7,303 bases of DNA from Pseudomonadota bacterium. GTDB taxonomy: Bacteria; Pseudomonadota; Alphaproteobacteria; Sphingomonadales; Sphingomonadaceae. A program made the position numbers and the translations under genes. A model generated the notes under the pieces. It searched no databases. It had not been told where the DNA came from and worked only from the letters and a program-made list of their open reading frames with translations. The stretch is taken from assembly GCA_030271595.1 (NCBI GenBank), contig JARXKO010000071.1, positions 1 through 7,303 on the forward strand, written 5' to 3'. Below, in pieces: positions 1 through 6,044 of this stretch. Position 1 is the stretch's first letter, and the number at the start of each line of letters is the position of its first letter.

Positions 1-194
1 ACCAGCAGGCGTGGGACGTGGCGGCCTATATCGACAGCCAGGAACGGCCCAAGGACCCGCGCCAGACGGGCACGCTGGCGCAGAACGCAGCCAAGAATTT
101 CGCCACTTTCCCGACCTATTACGGCAAGACGGTCGATGGCCATGCGCTCGGTACCGGCGTTGCCGGCGCCGGACCCTTTGCGACAGGCAAATAA
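1..194 (+). CDS. C-terminal end of a probable c-type cytochrome (partial)
   Basis: This is an open reading frame entering from the left edge. Its first complete codon is at position 3 and it ends in TAA at 192-194, giving about 63 residues. The visible protein begins QQAWDVAAYIDSQERPKDPR. A DVAAYI-S-RP-DPR segment near the C-terminus is typical of periplasmic c-type cytochromes of the thiosulfate dehydrogenase (TsdA)-like group, where it forms part of the last helix of a haem domain. The following YYGK-VDG-ALG stretch also fits that group. No CXXCH haem motif lies in the visible part, because it would be upstream, so the haem count and the substrate cannot be judged. The gene converges on the FAD-linked oxidase with a 1-nt gap. 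Assignment to a cytochrome family is from motif memory; a specific TsdA role is only a possibility. Confidence 0.55.
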   Translation, partial: QQAWDVAAYIDSQERPKDPRQTGTLAQNAAKNFATFPTYYGKTVDGHALGTGVAGAGPFATGK

Positions 195-195
195 C

Positions 196-1614
196 CTACG
201 GGACGAGCTTGCCCGGATTCATGATTCCGAGCGGGTCGAGCGCGTGCTTGATCGCGCGCAGCGCGTGGATGCGGCCGGGCGGCGCGAGGCGGGCGAATTC
301 GGCCAGCTTCAATTGCCCGATACCATGTTCGGCCGAGATCGAGCCCCCGGCGGCGGTCACGAGGTCGTCGACCAGGCGGGTGATCGCGGCCCCGTCGCTG
401 GCATAGAAGTCCTCGCCCGAGCGATTGCCCGAGCGGACGTGGAAATGGACATTGCCGTCGCCCAGATGGCCGAAGGCGCTGGCGATCGTCCCGGGAAAGG
501 CGCGTTCCACCTGCCGCGCCGCATCGACGATGAAAGCGGGCATTGAATCGACCGCGACCGAGATGTCGTGCGCGAGTGTCTGACCTTCGGCGCGTTCGGC
601 CTCCGAGATCGAATCACGCAATTTCCAGAACGCATCGGCCTGGGCTTCGTTGATGGCCAACGTGGCATCCTCGATCAGCCCGGCAGAGAGCGCCTCGCCC
701 AGCCAAGCTTCGAGCTGGGCCGGCAGGCGGTTGCCCGGTTCGGCGCTGGTCGCTTCGATCAGCACGTGCCAGTGGTGCTTGCCGCCGAGCGGCGCCCGGG
801 TCCCCGGCACATGCCTCAGCACCAGCTCGAGCGAATCTTCGGGCACCAGCTCGAACCCTTCGACAGCGTTCGTCCGCGCCTCGAAAAAGCGCAGCAGGTG
901 GAGCGCGCTCGCCGGGCTGTCGGTTCCAACCCACGCGACCGCGCGCTCGGCGACGGCGGGGACAAGCCGGAGCGCGACCGCGGTAATCACCCCAAGCGTC
1001 CCTTCGGCGCCGATGAGCAACTGGTCGAGGCTGTAGCCGCGATTGTCCTTCTTTAGACCGGTCAGGCCATGATGAATGGTGCCATCAGGAAGCACCGCCT
1101 CGACCCCGGCGATGAGCGACCGCATCGTCCCGAAGCGAAGCACCTGAGTTCCCCCGGCATTGGTCGAGGCGAGCCCGCCAATGGTGCAACTGCCGCGCGC
1201 GCCCAGCGTCAGCGGAAAGCGCAGCCCCTGCCCGGCAACCGCGTGCTGGAGCGTTTCGAGCACCACCCCGGCCTCGGCCAGTGCAAGGCGCCCGGCGCCA
1301 TTGATGTCGCGGATTCGGTTCATCCGCCGCAGCGACAGCAGCAACGCTGAGCCATCGGCGGGCGGGGTCGCGCCGGCGCACATCCCGGTATTGCCGCCCT
1401 GCGGAACGAGCGGCACGCGATACTTGGCCGCAAGGTCGACGATCGCAGCCATTTCCTCGGTCGAGGCCGGTGCCAGCATCGCCTCCGACCGGCCATGAAA
1501 GCGCCCGCGCCAATCGCTCAGCCACGGCTCGATATCGCTGGCCTCGGTGACCACGCTGCGCGGCCCGAAGCGGGCGATCATGGCATCGACCAATTGGCGC
1601 TGCGGCGGGGTCAT
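196..1614 (-). CDS. FAD-binding oxidase, GlcD / D-2-hydroxyacid dehydrogenase type
   Basis: A 472-residue flavoprotein with the two-domain layout of the VAO/PCMH family (FAD_binding_4, then FAD-oxidase_C). The FAD domain covers roughly residues 40-220, with PQGGNTG at 71-77, the LGARGSCTIGGLASTNAGG region at 137-155 and GAEGTLGVI at 202-210. The C-terminal domain carries GHLGDGNVH (382-390) and SAEHGIG (427-433). In human D2HGDH the equivalent two histidines and glutamate bind zinc and substrate, so H383, H390 and E429 are the likely counterparts. LDPLGIMNPGKL at 459-470 is the usual family C-terminus. Such enzymes oxidise 2-hydroxy acids (glycolate, D-lactate, D-2-hydroxyglutarate) and pass electrons to a carrier; the substrate here is unknown. 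The ATG at 1614 was chosen because GGGAGG lies just upstream and the N-terminus matches family length. The gene is divergent from folA and ends 1 nt from the cytochrome gene. Confidence 0.9.
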   Translation of the reverse strand: MTPPQRQLVDAMIARFGPRSVVTEASDIEPWLSDWRGRFHGRSEAMLAPASTEEMAAIVDLAAKYRVPLVPQGGNTGMCAGATPPADGSALLLSLRRMNRIRDINGAGRLALAEAGVVLETLQHAVAGQGLRFPLTLGARGSCTIGGLASTNAGGTQVLRFGTMRSLIAGVEAVLPDGTIHHGLTGLKKDNRGYSLDQLLIGAEGTLGVITAVALRLVPAVAERAVAWVGTDSPASALHLLRFFEARTNAVEGFELVPEDSLELVLRHVPGTRAPLGGKHHWHVLIEATSAEPGNRLPAQLEAWLGEALSAGLIEDATLAINEAQADAFWKLRDSISEAERAEGQTLAHDISVAVDSMPAFIVDAARQVERAFPGTIASAFGHLGDGNVHFHVRSGNRSGEDFYASDGAAITRLVDDLVTAAGGSISAEHGIGQLKLAEFARLAPPGRIHALRAIKHALDPLGIMNPGKLVP

Positions 1615-1615
1615 C

Positions 1616-1664
1616 GCCCTCCCTACGCTTGCGGCTCGAGGGTCGGCAAGCGTAGGACGAGGGC
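1616..1664. repeat. Inverted repeat filling the oxidase/folA divergent leader
   Basis: The 50 bp between the two divergent start codons is almost wholly symmetric. CCTACGCTTGC (1622-1632) and GCAAGCGTAGG (1646-1656) are perfect 11-bp inverted arms around a 13-nt centre that contains CTCGAG. Outer arms GCCCT (1616-1620) and AGGGC (1660-1664) add five more pairs beyond a small asymmetric bulge. As a result, both genes are preceded on their own coding strand by GCAAGCGTAGG followed by a purine-rich ribosome binding site. The element could be a shared operator, a transcript hairpin that hides both ribosome binding sites, or an inverted duplication of a leader. The sequence alone does not decide between these. 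Confidence 0.75.
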
Positions 1665-2168
1665 ATGGCCAAGCCCGCCGCGAACCCGGACATCACGATC
1701 GTCGTCGCCCGCGCCATCAACGGCACCATCGGCAAGGACGGTGGGTTGCCATGGCACCTCCCCGGCGATCTCAAGCATTTTAAGGCCGTGACCATGGGCT
1801 CGGCGATGATCATGGGGCGCAAGACCTTCGACAGCCTGCCCGGCCTGCTGCCTGGCCGCCGCCACATCGTTCTGACCCGGGACCGCGACTGGTCGCCGCC
1901 CGGTGTCGAGGTCGCCCATAACCGCAGCTCCGCGCTCGAGCTTGCGGGCAAGGACCGGGTGACGGTGATTGGCGGCACCTCGATCTTCGCCATGTTTCAC
2001 GATCTCGCCGGCACGATCGAGCTGACCGAAGTGCTGGCGGAGGTCGACGGCGACACCTTCATGCCCGACCCGAGGTCGAGCGGGCGATGGCTTGAAACCG
2101 GATGCGAGGACCATCTTCCGGAAGGCGATCGGCAGGGCTATCGCTTCACTACCCTGAAACGCGCCTAG
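1665..2168 (+). CDS. folA: Dihydrofolate reductase
   Basis: A 167-residue cytosolic enzyme that reduces 7,8-dihydrofolate to tetrahydrofolate with NADPH, supplying one-carbon carriers for thymidylate, purine and methionine synthesis. Family motifs appear in order. GGLPWHLPGDLKHF (26-39) has D35 at the position of the catalytic acid (E. coli Asp27), W30 matching Trp22 and F39 matching Phe31. MGRKTFDSL (50-58) and LPGRRHIVL (62-70) follow, with R65 at the place of the folate-binding Arg57. VIGGTSIF (101-108) is the NADPH glycine loop, and LTEVLAEVDGDTFMPD (120-135) is the usual C-terminal strand. Length is normal for chromosomal DHFR. AGGA at 1654-1657, 7 nt before the ATG, supports this start. 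No thymidylate synthase gene is adjacent. The stop codon overlaps that of adk on the opposite strand. Confidence 0.96.
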   Translation: MAKPAANPDITIVVARAINGTIGKDGGLPWHLPGDLKHFKAVTMGSAMIMGRKTFDSLPGLLPGRRHIVLTRDRDWSPPGVEVAHNRSSALELAGKDRVTVIGGTSIFAMFHDLAGTIELTEVLAEVDGDTFMPDPRSSGRWLETGCEDHLPEGDRQGYRFTTLKRA

Positions 2169-2815
2169 GACTTGCCGTCCAGGATCGCGTCGATCTGCGC
2201 CGCGACATCCTCGACCGGGGCCATCCCAGCGACCCGCCTGAGCAGGCCCCTGTCGGCGTAGAAGGGCAGGATCGGCTCGGTCTTGGCGCGATATTCGGCC
2301 ATGCGCGTGCGCACCGTCGCTTCATTGTCGTCGGGGCGGCGCCGGAATTCGGTCGAGCCGCAAATGTCGCACACCCCGGGCACCCGGGGCGGGTGAAAGC
2401 TGTCGTGGTAATTGGCGCCGCATTTGGCGCAGCTGAAGCGGCCGATGATGCGCTTGACCAGCGCTTCCTCGTCAACCTCCAGCTCGATTACATAATCGAG
2501 GTGGCGGTCGCGTTGGCCAAGAAGGATATCGAGCGCTTCGGCCTGGTGCAGGGTGCGCGGAAAACCGTCGAAGATCACGCCCGCGCCGGCCGCCTCGTCG
2601 AGCCGCTCGCCGATCAGCGCGCTGACGATCGTGTCGCTGACGAGTTCGCCTTTCTCCATCACCGATTTGGCCTTGAGGCCGATCGGGGTTCCGGCGGCCA
2701 CCGCGGCGCGGAGCATGTCGCCGGTCGACAATTGGATCATCCCGCGATTGGCCTGGAGCAGCGCCGCCTGCGTGCCCTTGCCCGCGCCCGGCGGCCCCAA
2801 CAGGATGATGTTCAT
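2165..2815 (-). CDS. adk: Adenylate kinase with a zinc-type (four-cysteine) LID
   Basis: A 216-residue cytosolic kinase interconverting ATP + AMP and 2 ADP. The P-loop GPPGAGKGT is at 7-15, the AMP-binding region STGDMLR at 30-36 and the FDGFPRT motif at 82-88. The long LID (about 125-162) holds CAKC (129-132) and CDIC (149-152), a Cys4 arrangement known to bind structural zinc in Gram-positive and many alphaproteobacterial enzymes, and ends in RRRPDDN. An in-frame GTG at 2818 lies one codon upstream. I prefer the ATG at 2815, because MNIILLGPPGAGKG is the common N-terminus, though GGAGG at 2831-2835 is far from it (15 nt) and a weaker AGG at 2825-2827 is better spaced. adk follows secY by 33 nt, as in classical spc operons, and is the last gene of this transcription unit. 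Confidence 0.96.
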   Translation of the reverse strand: MNIILLGPPGAGKGTQAALLQANRGMIQLSTGDMLRAAVAAGTPIGLKAKSVMEKGELVSDTIVSALIGERLDEAAGAGVIFDGFPRTLHQAEALDILLGQRDRHLDYVIELEVDEEALVKRIIGRFSCAKCGANYHDSFHPPRVPGVCDICGSTEFRRRPDDNEATVRTRMAEYRAKTEPILPFYADRGLLRRVAGMAPVEDVAAQIDAILDGKS

Positions 2816-2848
2816 CACTTCACGCCTACCCCTCCAGCAGCCCGCAAC

Positions 2849-4213
2849 TTACCGCCGACGCGCGGTCTTGAGCTTCGCCTTCTTGATAAGATCGCCATAT
2901 TGATGGGCAATCAAGTGGCTCTGGATCTGGCTGACCGTATCCATCGTCACGTTGACGACGATCAGCAAGCTGGTCCCGCCAAGCGTGAAGTTGAGCCCCG
3001 CCTGCGATGACAGGATTTCGGGGATGAGGCAGATGACGACCAGGTAGAAGGCGCCGATGACGGTGATCCGGTTGAGCAAATAATCGAAATACGTCTCGGT
3101 CGCCTTGCCCGGGCGGATTCCGGGGATGAAGCCGCCGTGGCGCTTCAGATTTTCCGACGTTTCCTCGCTGTTGAACTGAACCGCGGTGTAGAAGAAACAG
3201 AAGAAGGCAATGCCGAGGCCGTAGATCATCATGTAGAGCGGCGACCCGTGCTGCAAATAGGTGCTGATGGTGATCAGCCAGTCGCTCGACGTGCTGTCGG
3301 GATTGGCGCCGCGCCCTGCCCATTGCAGAACCGTCAGCGGCATCAGCAGCAGCGACGAGGCGAAAATCGGCGGAATGACTCCGGCGGTATTGAGTTTGAT
3401 CGGCAGGTGCGAGCGCTCCTGCTGCATGCCGCGCGCGGTCTGGCGCTTGGGATATTGGATCAGCACCCGGCGCTGGGCCCGCTCCATGAAGCAGATGCCG
3501 AGGATGAGGCCGATGGCGAGAACGAAGATCCCGACCACGAGCAGCCCGCTCATCGAACCGGTGCGGGTTCCTTCGAGCATCTGCGCGATCGCCTGCGGCA
3601 GGCGCGCGACGATCCCGGCCATGATGATCAGCGACACGCCATTGCCGATTCCGCGGCTGGTGATCTGCTCGCCGATCCACATCAGGAACAGGGTGCCGCC
3701 GACCAGGCTGACGGTGCCGGCGACCTCGAACAGGACGCCGGGCTCGACCACCGCGCTGATGCCCTGGCGGATCGATTGCGATTCCAATCCGCGGATGGCG
3801 AGATAGCCCTGAACCAAGGTGATCATCACGGTCAGATAGCGGGTATACTGGTTGAGTTTCTTGCGCCCGGTCTCGCCTTCCTTACGCAGCGCCTGCCACG
3901 GCCCATAGAGGGTCGCGCCGAGCTGAACCACGATCGAGGCGGTGATGTAGGGCATGACGCCGAGCGCGACGATCGAGAAGCGCGCCAAGGCGCCGCCCGA
4001 AAATGTGTTGAAGACGTCGAGGATGCCGCCGCTCTGGGTCTGGTACAGCGCGCTCATCGCCACCGGGTCGATACCGGGCACCGGAACGAACGACAGCAGG
4101 CGGAACAGGATCAGCGCGCCGATGGTGAACCACAGGCGCTTCTTGAGCTCGGTCGCCTTGGCGAAATTCGCCAGGCTGATGCTGGAAGCCAAATGTTCGG
4201 CTGCGGATGCCAT
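2849..4213 (-). CDS. secY: Preprotein translocase subunit SecY
   Basis: A 454-residue inner-membrane protein that forms the protein-conducting channel with SecE and SecG and takes substrates from SecA or translating ribosomes. About ten hydrophobic helices are visible, the first near residues 26-44. SecY hallmarks include ITASIVVQL (90-98, first signature), GEQITSRGIGNGVSLII (181-197, second signature), IPPIFASSLL (280-289), the cytosolic loop GGFIPGIRPGKAT (360-372) that contacts SecA and the ribosome, and GGTSLLIVVNVTMDTVSQIQ (412-431) in the last helix. The short basic C-tail ends in ARRR. Length is normal. The start at 4213 has GGGGA at 4222-4226, 8 nt upstream. Unlike the tight ribosomal-protein genes, secY is set 98 nt after rplO, and that gap holds a promoter-like element and a terminator-like hairpin. 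Confidence 0.98.
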   Translation of the reverse strand: MASAAEHLASSISLANFAKATELKKRLWFTIGALILFRLLSFVPVPGIDPVAMSALYQTQSGGILDVFNTFSGGALARFSIVALGVMPYITASIVVQLGATLYGPWQALRKEGETGRKKLNQYTRYLTVMITLVQGYLAIRGLESQSIRQGISAVVEPGVLFEVAGTVSLVGGTLFLMWIGEQITSRGIGNGVSLIIMAGIVARLPQAIAQMLEGTRTGSMSGLLVVGIFVLAIGLILGICFMERAQRRVLIQYPKRQTARGMQQERSHLPIKLNTAGVIPPIFASSLLLMPLTVLQWAGRGANPDSTSSDWLITISTYLQHGSPLYMMIYGLGIAFFCFFYTAVQFNSEETSENLKRHGGFIPGIRPGKATETYFDYLLNRITVIGAFYLVVICLIPEILSSQAGLNFTLGGTSLLIVVNVTMDTVSQIQSHLIAHQYGDLIKKAKLKTARRR

Positions 4214-4221
4214 TCAATAAA

Positions 4222-4226
4222 TCCCC
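4222..4226 (-). promoter_or_regulatory. Ribosome binding site of secY
   Basis: GGGGA on the minus strand sits 8 nt before the secY ATG and only 2 nt beyond the U-tract of the upstream hairpin. Read-through, folding of the hairpin and ribosome access to secY may therefore affect one another. Confidence 0.55.
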
Positions 4227-4228
4227 GG

Positions 4229-4270
4229 AAAAACAAACGGCGGCGACAGGCTTTGCGCCCCCCGCCGCCG
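4229..4270 (-). terminator. Candidate intrinsic terminator/attenuator between rplO and secY
   Basis: On the minus strand, 42 nt after the rplO stop, CGGCGGCG (4263-4270) pairs perfectly with CGCCGCCG (4238-4245). The 17-nt interior adds two G-U pairs and three G-C pairs around a 5-nt loop (GCAAA), with a single G-G mismatch, so the whole hairpin is about 13 pairs. The 3' arm is followed directly by UUUGUUUUU (4229-4237). A strong GC stem with a U-tract is the classical form of a rho-independent terminator. Because secY and adk lie downstream, it would act as a partial terminator that lowers their transcription relative to the ribosomal-protein genes. Folding was judged by eye. Confidence 0.6.
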
Positions 4271-4297
4271 ATATAGTGGCTGAATGCCGCTTGTCGA
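4270..4297 (-). promoter_or_regulatory. Possible sigma-70-like promoter for secY-adk
   Basis: On the minus strand TCGACA (4292-4297, five of six matches to TTGACA) is separated by 16 nt from TATATC (4270-4275, four of six matches to TATAAT, including the TATA). The element lies in the unusually long rplO-secY gap. A transcript starting about 7 nt downstream would begin near 4263, inside the 5' arm of the terminator-like hairpin. Such matches occur by chance, so this is a candidate only. Confidence 0.35.
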
Positions 4298-4311
4298 AGA
4301 CCTGGTGCCGA

Positions 4312-4860
4312 TTAAGCCTGAGCGGTCTTGCCTTCGCGCGCCTTGAGCCGCGCTTCGCGAACCTTGCCCTTCTTCGCAGCCGCCAGTTCCGATGCCACCT
4401 TGGCCACGATCACCTCGACCGAACCGCCTGCTTTTTCAACGGCTTCGATGGCGCCCTTCGACGCACCGGCAACCTTGAGCGACAATTTGGTCTTGAGCTC
4501 GCCCTTGCCGAGGAGGCGGACGCCGTCCTTGCCGCCACGGGCCAGGCCGGCGGCCTTGAGCGCGGCGTGATCGATCGTGCCCTTGGTGTCGAGCTTCTTC
4601 GACTCGATCATCTTCTGGATCGCGCCCAGGTTCACCTCGGCATAATCCTTGGCGAAAATGTTATTGAAGCCGCGCTTGGGCAACCGCATGTGGAGCGGCA
4701 TCTGGCCGCCTTCGAAGCCATTGACCGAGACGCCCGAGCGGCTCTTCTGGCCCTTCTGGCCGCGGCCGGCGGTCTTGCCCTTGCCCGAACCGATGCCGCG
4801 GCCGACGCGCATGCGGCCCTTGCGGGCGCCGTCATTGTCGCGGATTTCATTGAGTTTCAT
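4312..4860 (-). CDS. rplO: Large-subunit ribosomal protein L15
   Basis: A 182-residue protein of the 50S subunit. The start is taken at the ATG at 4860 ([14 protein letters not shown]), which matches the usual L15 N-terminus; a GTG three codons upstream is unlikely. The glycine/basic-rich N-terminal arm (about 11-45, with [20 protein letters not shown]) threads into 23S rRNA in known structures. [20 protein letters not shown] (48-67) is the family core motif, and the globular domain ends near [10 protein letters not shown] (about 143-152). Beyond it is a basic, alanine-rich tail of about 30 residues that E. coli L15 (144 residues) lacks and that resembles tails seen in sphingomonads. The gene follows rpmD after 57 nt and has a weak Shine-Dalgarno (GCGAG region). 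A terminator-like hairpin lies just after its stop codon. Confidence 0.97.
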   Translation of the reverse strand: MKLNEIRDNDGARKGRMRVGRGIGSGKGKTAGRGQKGQKSRSGVSVNGFEGGQMPLHMRLPKRGFNNIFAKDYAEVNLGAIQKMIESKKLDTKGTIDHAALKAAGLARGGKDGVRLLGKGELKTKLSLKVAGASKGAIEAVEKAGGSVEVIVAKVASELAAAKKGKVREARLKAREGKTAQA

Positions 4861-4889
4861 GTCGTGCACTCGCTTTCGCTTTTGTCGCG

Positions 4890-4910
4890 CAGGGCCGGTC
4901 GCGGCCCCTG
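4890..4910 (-). other. Compact hairpin in the rpmD-rplO gap
   Basis: In the 57-nt intercistronic gap, CAGGGGCC (4903-4910, minus-strand reading) can pair with GGCCCTG (4890-4896) across a 6-nt loop, with one bulged G. No U-run follows, so it is not a typical intrinsic terminator. It could be an RNA processing or stabilising element, or simply a by-product of high GC. Confidence 0.35.
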
Positions 4911-4917
4911 ATTGGGT

Positions 4918-5100
4918 TTAACGTTCGACGTTCAGCAGATGCTGGACCTTGCGGATCTGGCCGGCGACCTCGGGGGTCTCCTCGACTTCGATCGTCCGGT
5001 GCAGCTTGTTGAGCCCGAGCCCGACCAAGGTCGCGCGCTGGGTCTTGTCGCGGCGGATCGGCGATCCGGTCTGGGTGATCTTGATCTTCTTGTCTGCCAT
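4918..5100 (-). CDS. rpmD: Large-subunit ribosomal protein L30
   Basis: A 60-residue 50S protein, complete and of normal bacterial length. The sequence [17 protein letters not shown] (5-21) followed by [20 protein letters not shown] (25-44) is the L30 signature, and it ends QHLLNVER as in other proteobacteria. GGAG at 5109-5112, 8 nt before the ATG, lies inside the last codons of rpsE and supports the start and translational coupling. The spacing after rpsE is 5 nt. Gene order rpsE-rpmD-rplO is the classical spc order. Confidence 0.97.
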   Translation of the reverse strand: MADKKIKITQTGSPIRRDKTQRATLVGLGLNKLHRTIEVEETPEVAGQIRKVQHLLNVER

Positions 5101-5105
5101 GTCGA

Positions 5106-6044
5106 TTACTCCACGATCGCTTCGGCGGTCGCATCGGCTTCGGCCTTGTCCATGCCGCCACGGCCGAGCAGGTCGGAAACCTTCTTGCCGCGACGCTGAG
5201 CGACGCTGCGCGGACTGGTCTGTTCCTTCAAGGCGTCGAAGGTCGCGCGGATCATGTTGTACGGGTTCGAGGTGCCGACCGACTTGGTGACAACGTCGGC
5301 CACGCCAAGGCTTTCGAACACCGCGCGCATCGGACCGCCGGCGATGATCCCGGTGCCCGACGGCGCCGAGCGAACGGTGACCTTGCCGGCGCCGAAGTGG
5401 CCATTGCCGTCATGGTGGAGCGTGCGGCCATCGCGCAGCGGAACCCGAACCATCGCCTTCTTGGCGGCGGCGGTCGCCTTGCTGATCGCTTCGGGCACTT
5501 CGCGGGCCTTGCCATGGCCAAAGCCGGCGCGGCCCTTGCCGTCGCCAACCACCACCAGCGCGGCGAAACCGAAGCGCTTGCCGCCCTTCACTGTTTTCGA
5601 CACGCGGTTGATGTGGACCAGTTTCTCGATCAGGTCCTCGCCGCCGTCATCATCGCCGCCACGGCCGCCACGACGATTGTCGCGGCGATTGCCGTCGCGT
5701 CCACCGCGACCGCCCCCGGGACCGCCCCGGCCACCGCCGCGGCCGCGCGGCGCACGGTCGCGCGGCGGAGCGTCTTGAACTGGAGCTTCGGCCGGCGGGG
5801 CTTCGGCAGCCGCCGGAGGTGCAGGAGCCTCGGCGGCCGGAGCTTCGGCAGGCGCTTCGGCAGCAGCAGCTTCGGCTTCGGCTTCGGCTTCAACGGGCGC
5901 ATCGGCAGCAGGCGCTTCCGCAGCAGCTTCAGCCGGCGCGTCGGCGGCAACGGTTTCGGCCGGAGCCTCGGCTGCTGGAGCAGCGGCTTCCGGAGTCTCC
6001 GGGGTTTCGCCAGCCGCGTCGTTAGTGTTGTTTTCGTCGACCAT
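5106..6044 (-). CDS. rpsE: Small-subunit ribosomal protein S5 with a long acidic + RGG N-terminal extension
   Basis: S5 of the 30S subunit, which helps decoding accuracy and mRNA unwinding at the entry channel. At 312 residues it is nearly twice the E. coli length (167). The conserved core starts near residue 136 ([20 protein letters not shown]) and includes the S5 double-stranded-RNA-binding domain with [20 protein letters not shown] (165-184), then [13 protein letters not shown] (230-242) and a C-terminus about 18 residues longer than in E. coli. The extension has two parts. Residues 1-94 are Ala/Pro/Glu-rich with 22 acidic and no basic residues; 95-130 hold 12 Arg and five RGG triplets. 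The start at 6044 directly abuts the rplR stop, with GGAG at 6051-6054, 6 nt before the ATG. There is no Met, and no GTG-coded Val that I could see, between residue 2 and the core, so the extension should be translated. RGG-type S5 extensions are known to me from sphingomonads; this long acidic part is less familiar. Confidence 0.97.
   Translation of the reverse strand: MVDENNTNDAAGETPETPEAAAPAAEAPAETVAADAPAEAAAEAPAADAPVEAEAEAEAAAAEAPAEAPAAEAPAPPAAAEAPPAEAPVQDAPPRDRAPRGRGGGRGGPGGGRGGRDGNRRDNRRGGRGGDDDGGEDLIEKLVHINRVSKTVKGGKRFGFAALVVVGDGKGRAGFGHGKAREVPEAISKATAAAKKAMVRVPLRDGRTLHHDGNGHFGAGKVTVRSAPSGTGIIAGGPMRAVFESLGVADVVTKSVGTSNPYNMIRATFDALKEQTSPRSVAQRRGKKVSDLLGRGGMDKAEADATAEAIVE
5868..5891 (-). 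repeat. Short tandem GAAGCC repeat inside rpsE
   Basis: On the coding strand the 6-bp unit GAAGCC is repeated three times, followed by an imperfect fourth copy ending in GCT, and encodes (Glu-Ala)4 at residues 52-59. It lies within a wider patchwork of GAAGCN, GCNCCN and GAAGCTCC blocks. Unit gain or loss here would stay in frame, so the length of the S5 extension could vary between strains by slippage or unequal recombination. Confidence 0.8.

Noticed and set aside
1085..1993. 302-codon open frame on the minus strand bridging the oxidase and folA
   Set aside because: It runs out of frame through the oxidase and antisense through folA. Both of those have clear family motifs in their own frames.
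2169..2300. Search for an intrinsic terminator at the end of adk or folA
   Set aside because: I saw no GC stem followed by a T-run near the convergent stops on either strand.
2816..2818. GTG as the start of adk
   Set aside because: It adds one residue before the conserved MNIILLGPPGAGKG start. The Shine-Dalgarno spacing slightly favours it, so it is not excluded, but family conservation favours the ATG at 2815.
2102..3010. 302-codon open frame on the plus strand spanning the end of folA, adk and the end of secY
   Set aside because: It crosses three real genes and matches nothing recognisable; shadow frame.
3137..4276. 379-codon open frame on the plus strand opposite secY
   Set aside because: It is antisense to a complete, conserved secY. 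The Asp/Arg/His-rich product has no recognisable domain and is a GC-driven shadow.
4861..4869. GTG at 4869 as the start of rplO
   Set aside because: The ATG at 4860 gives the conserved [10 protein letters not shown]-terminus; the three extra codons look like leader.
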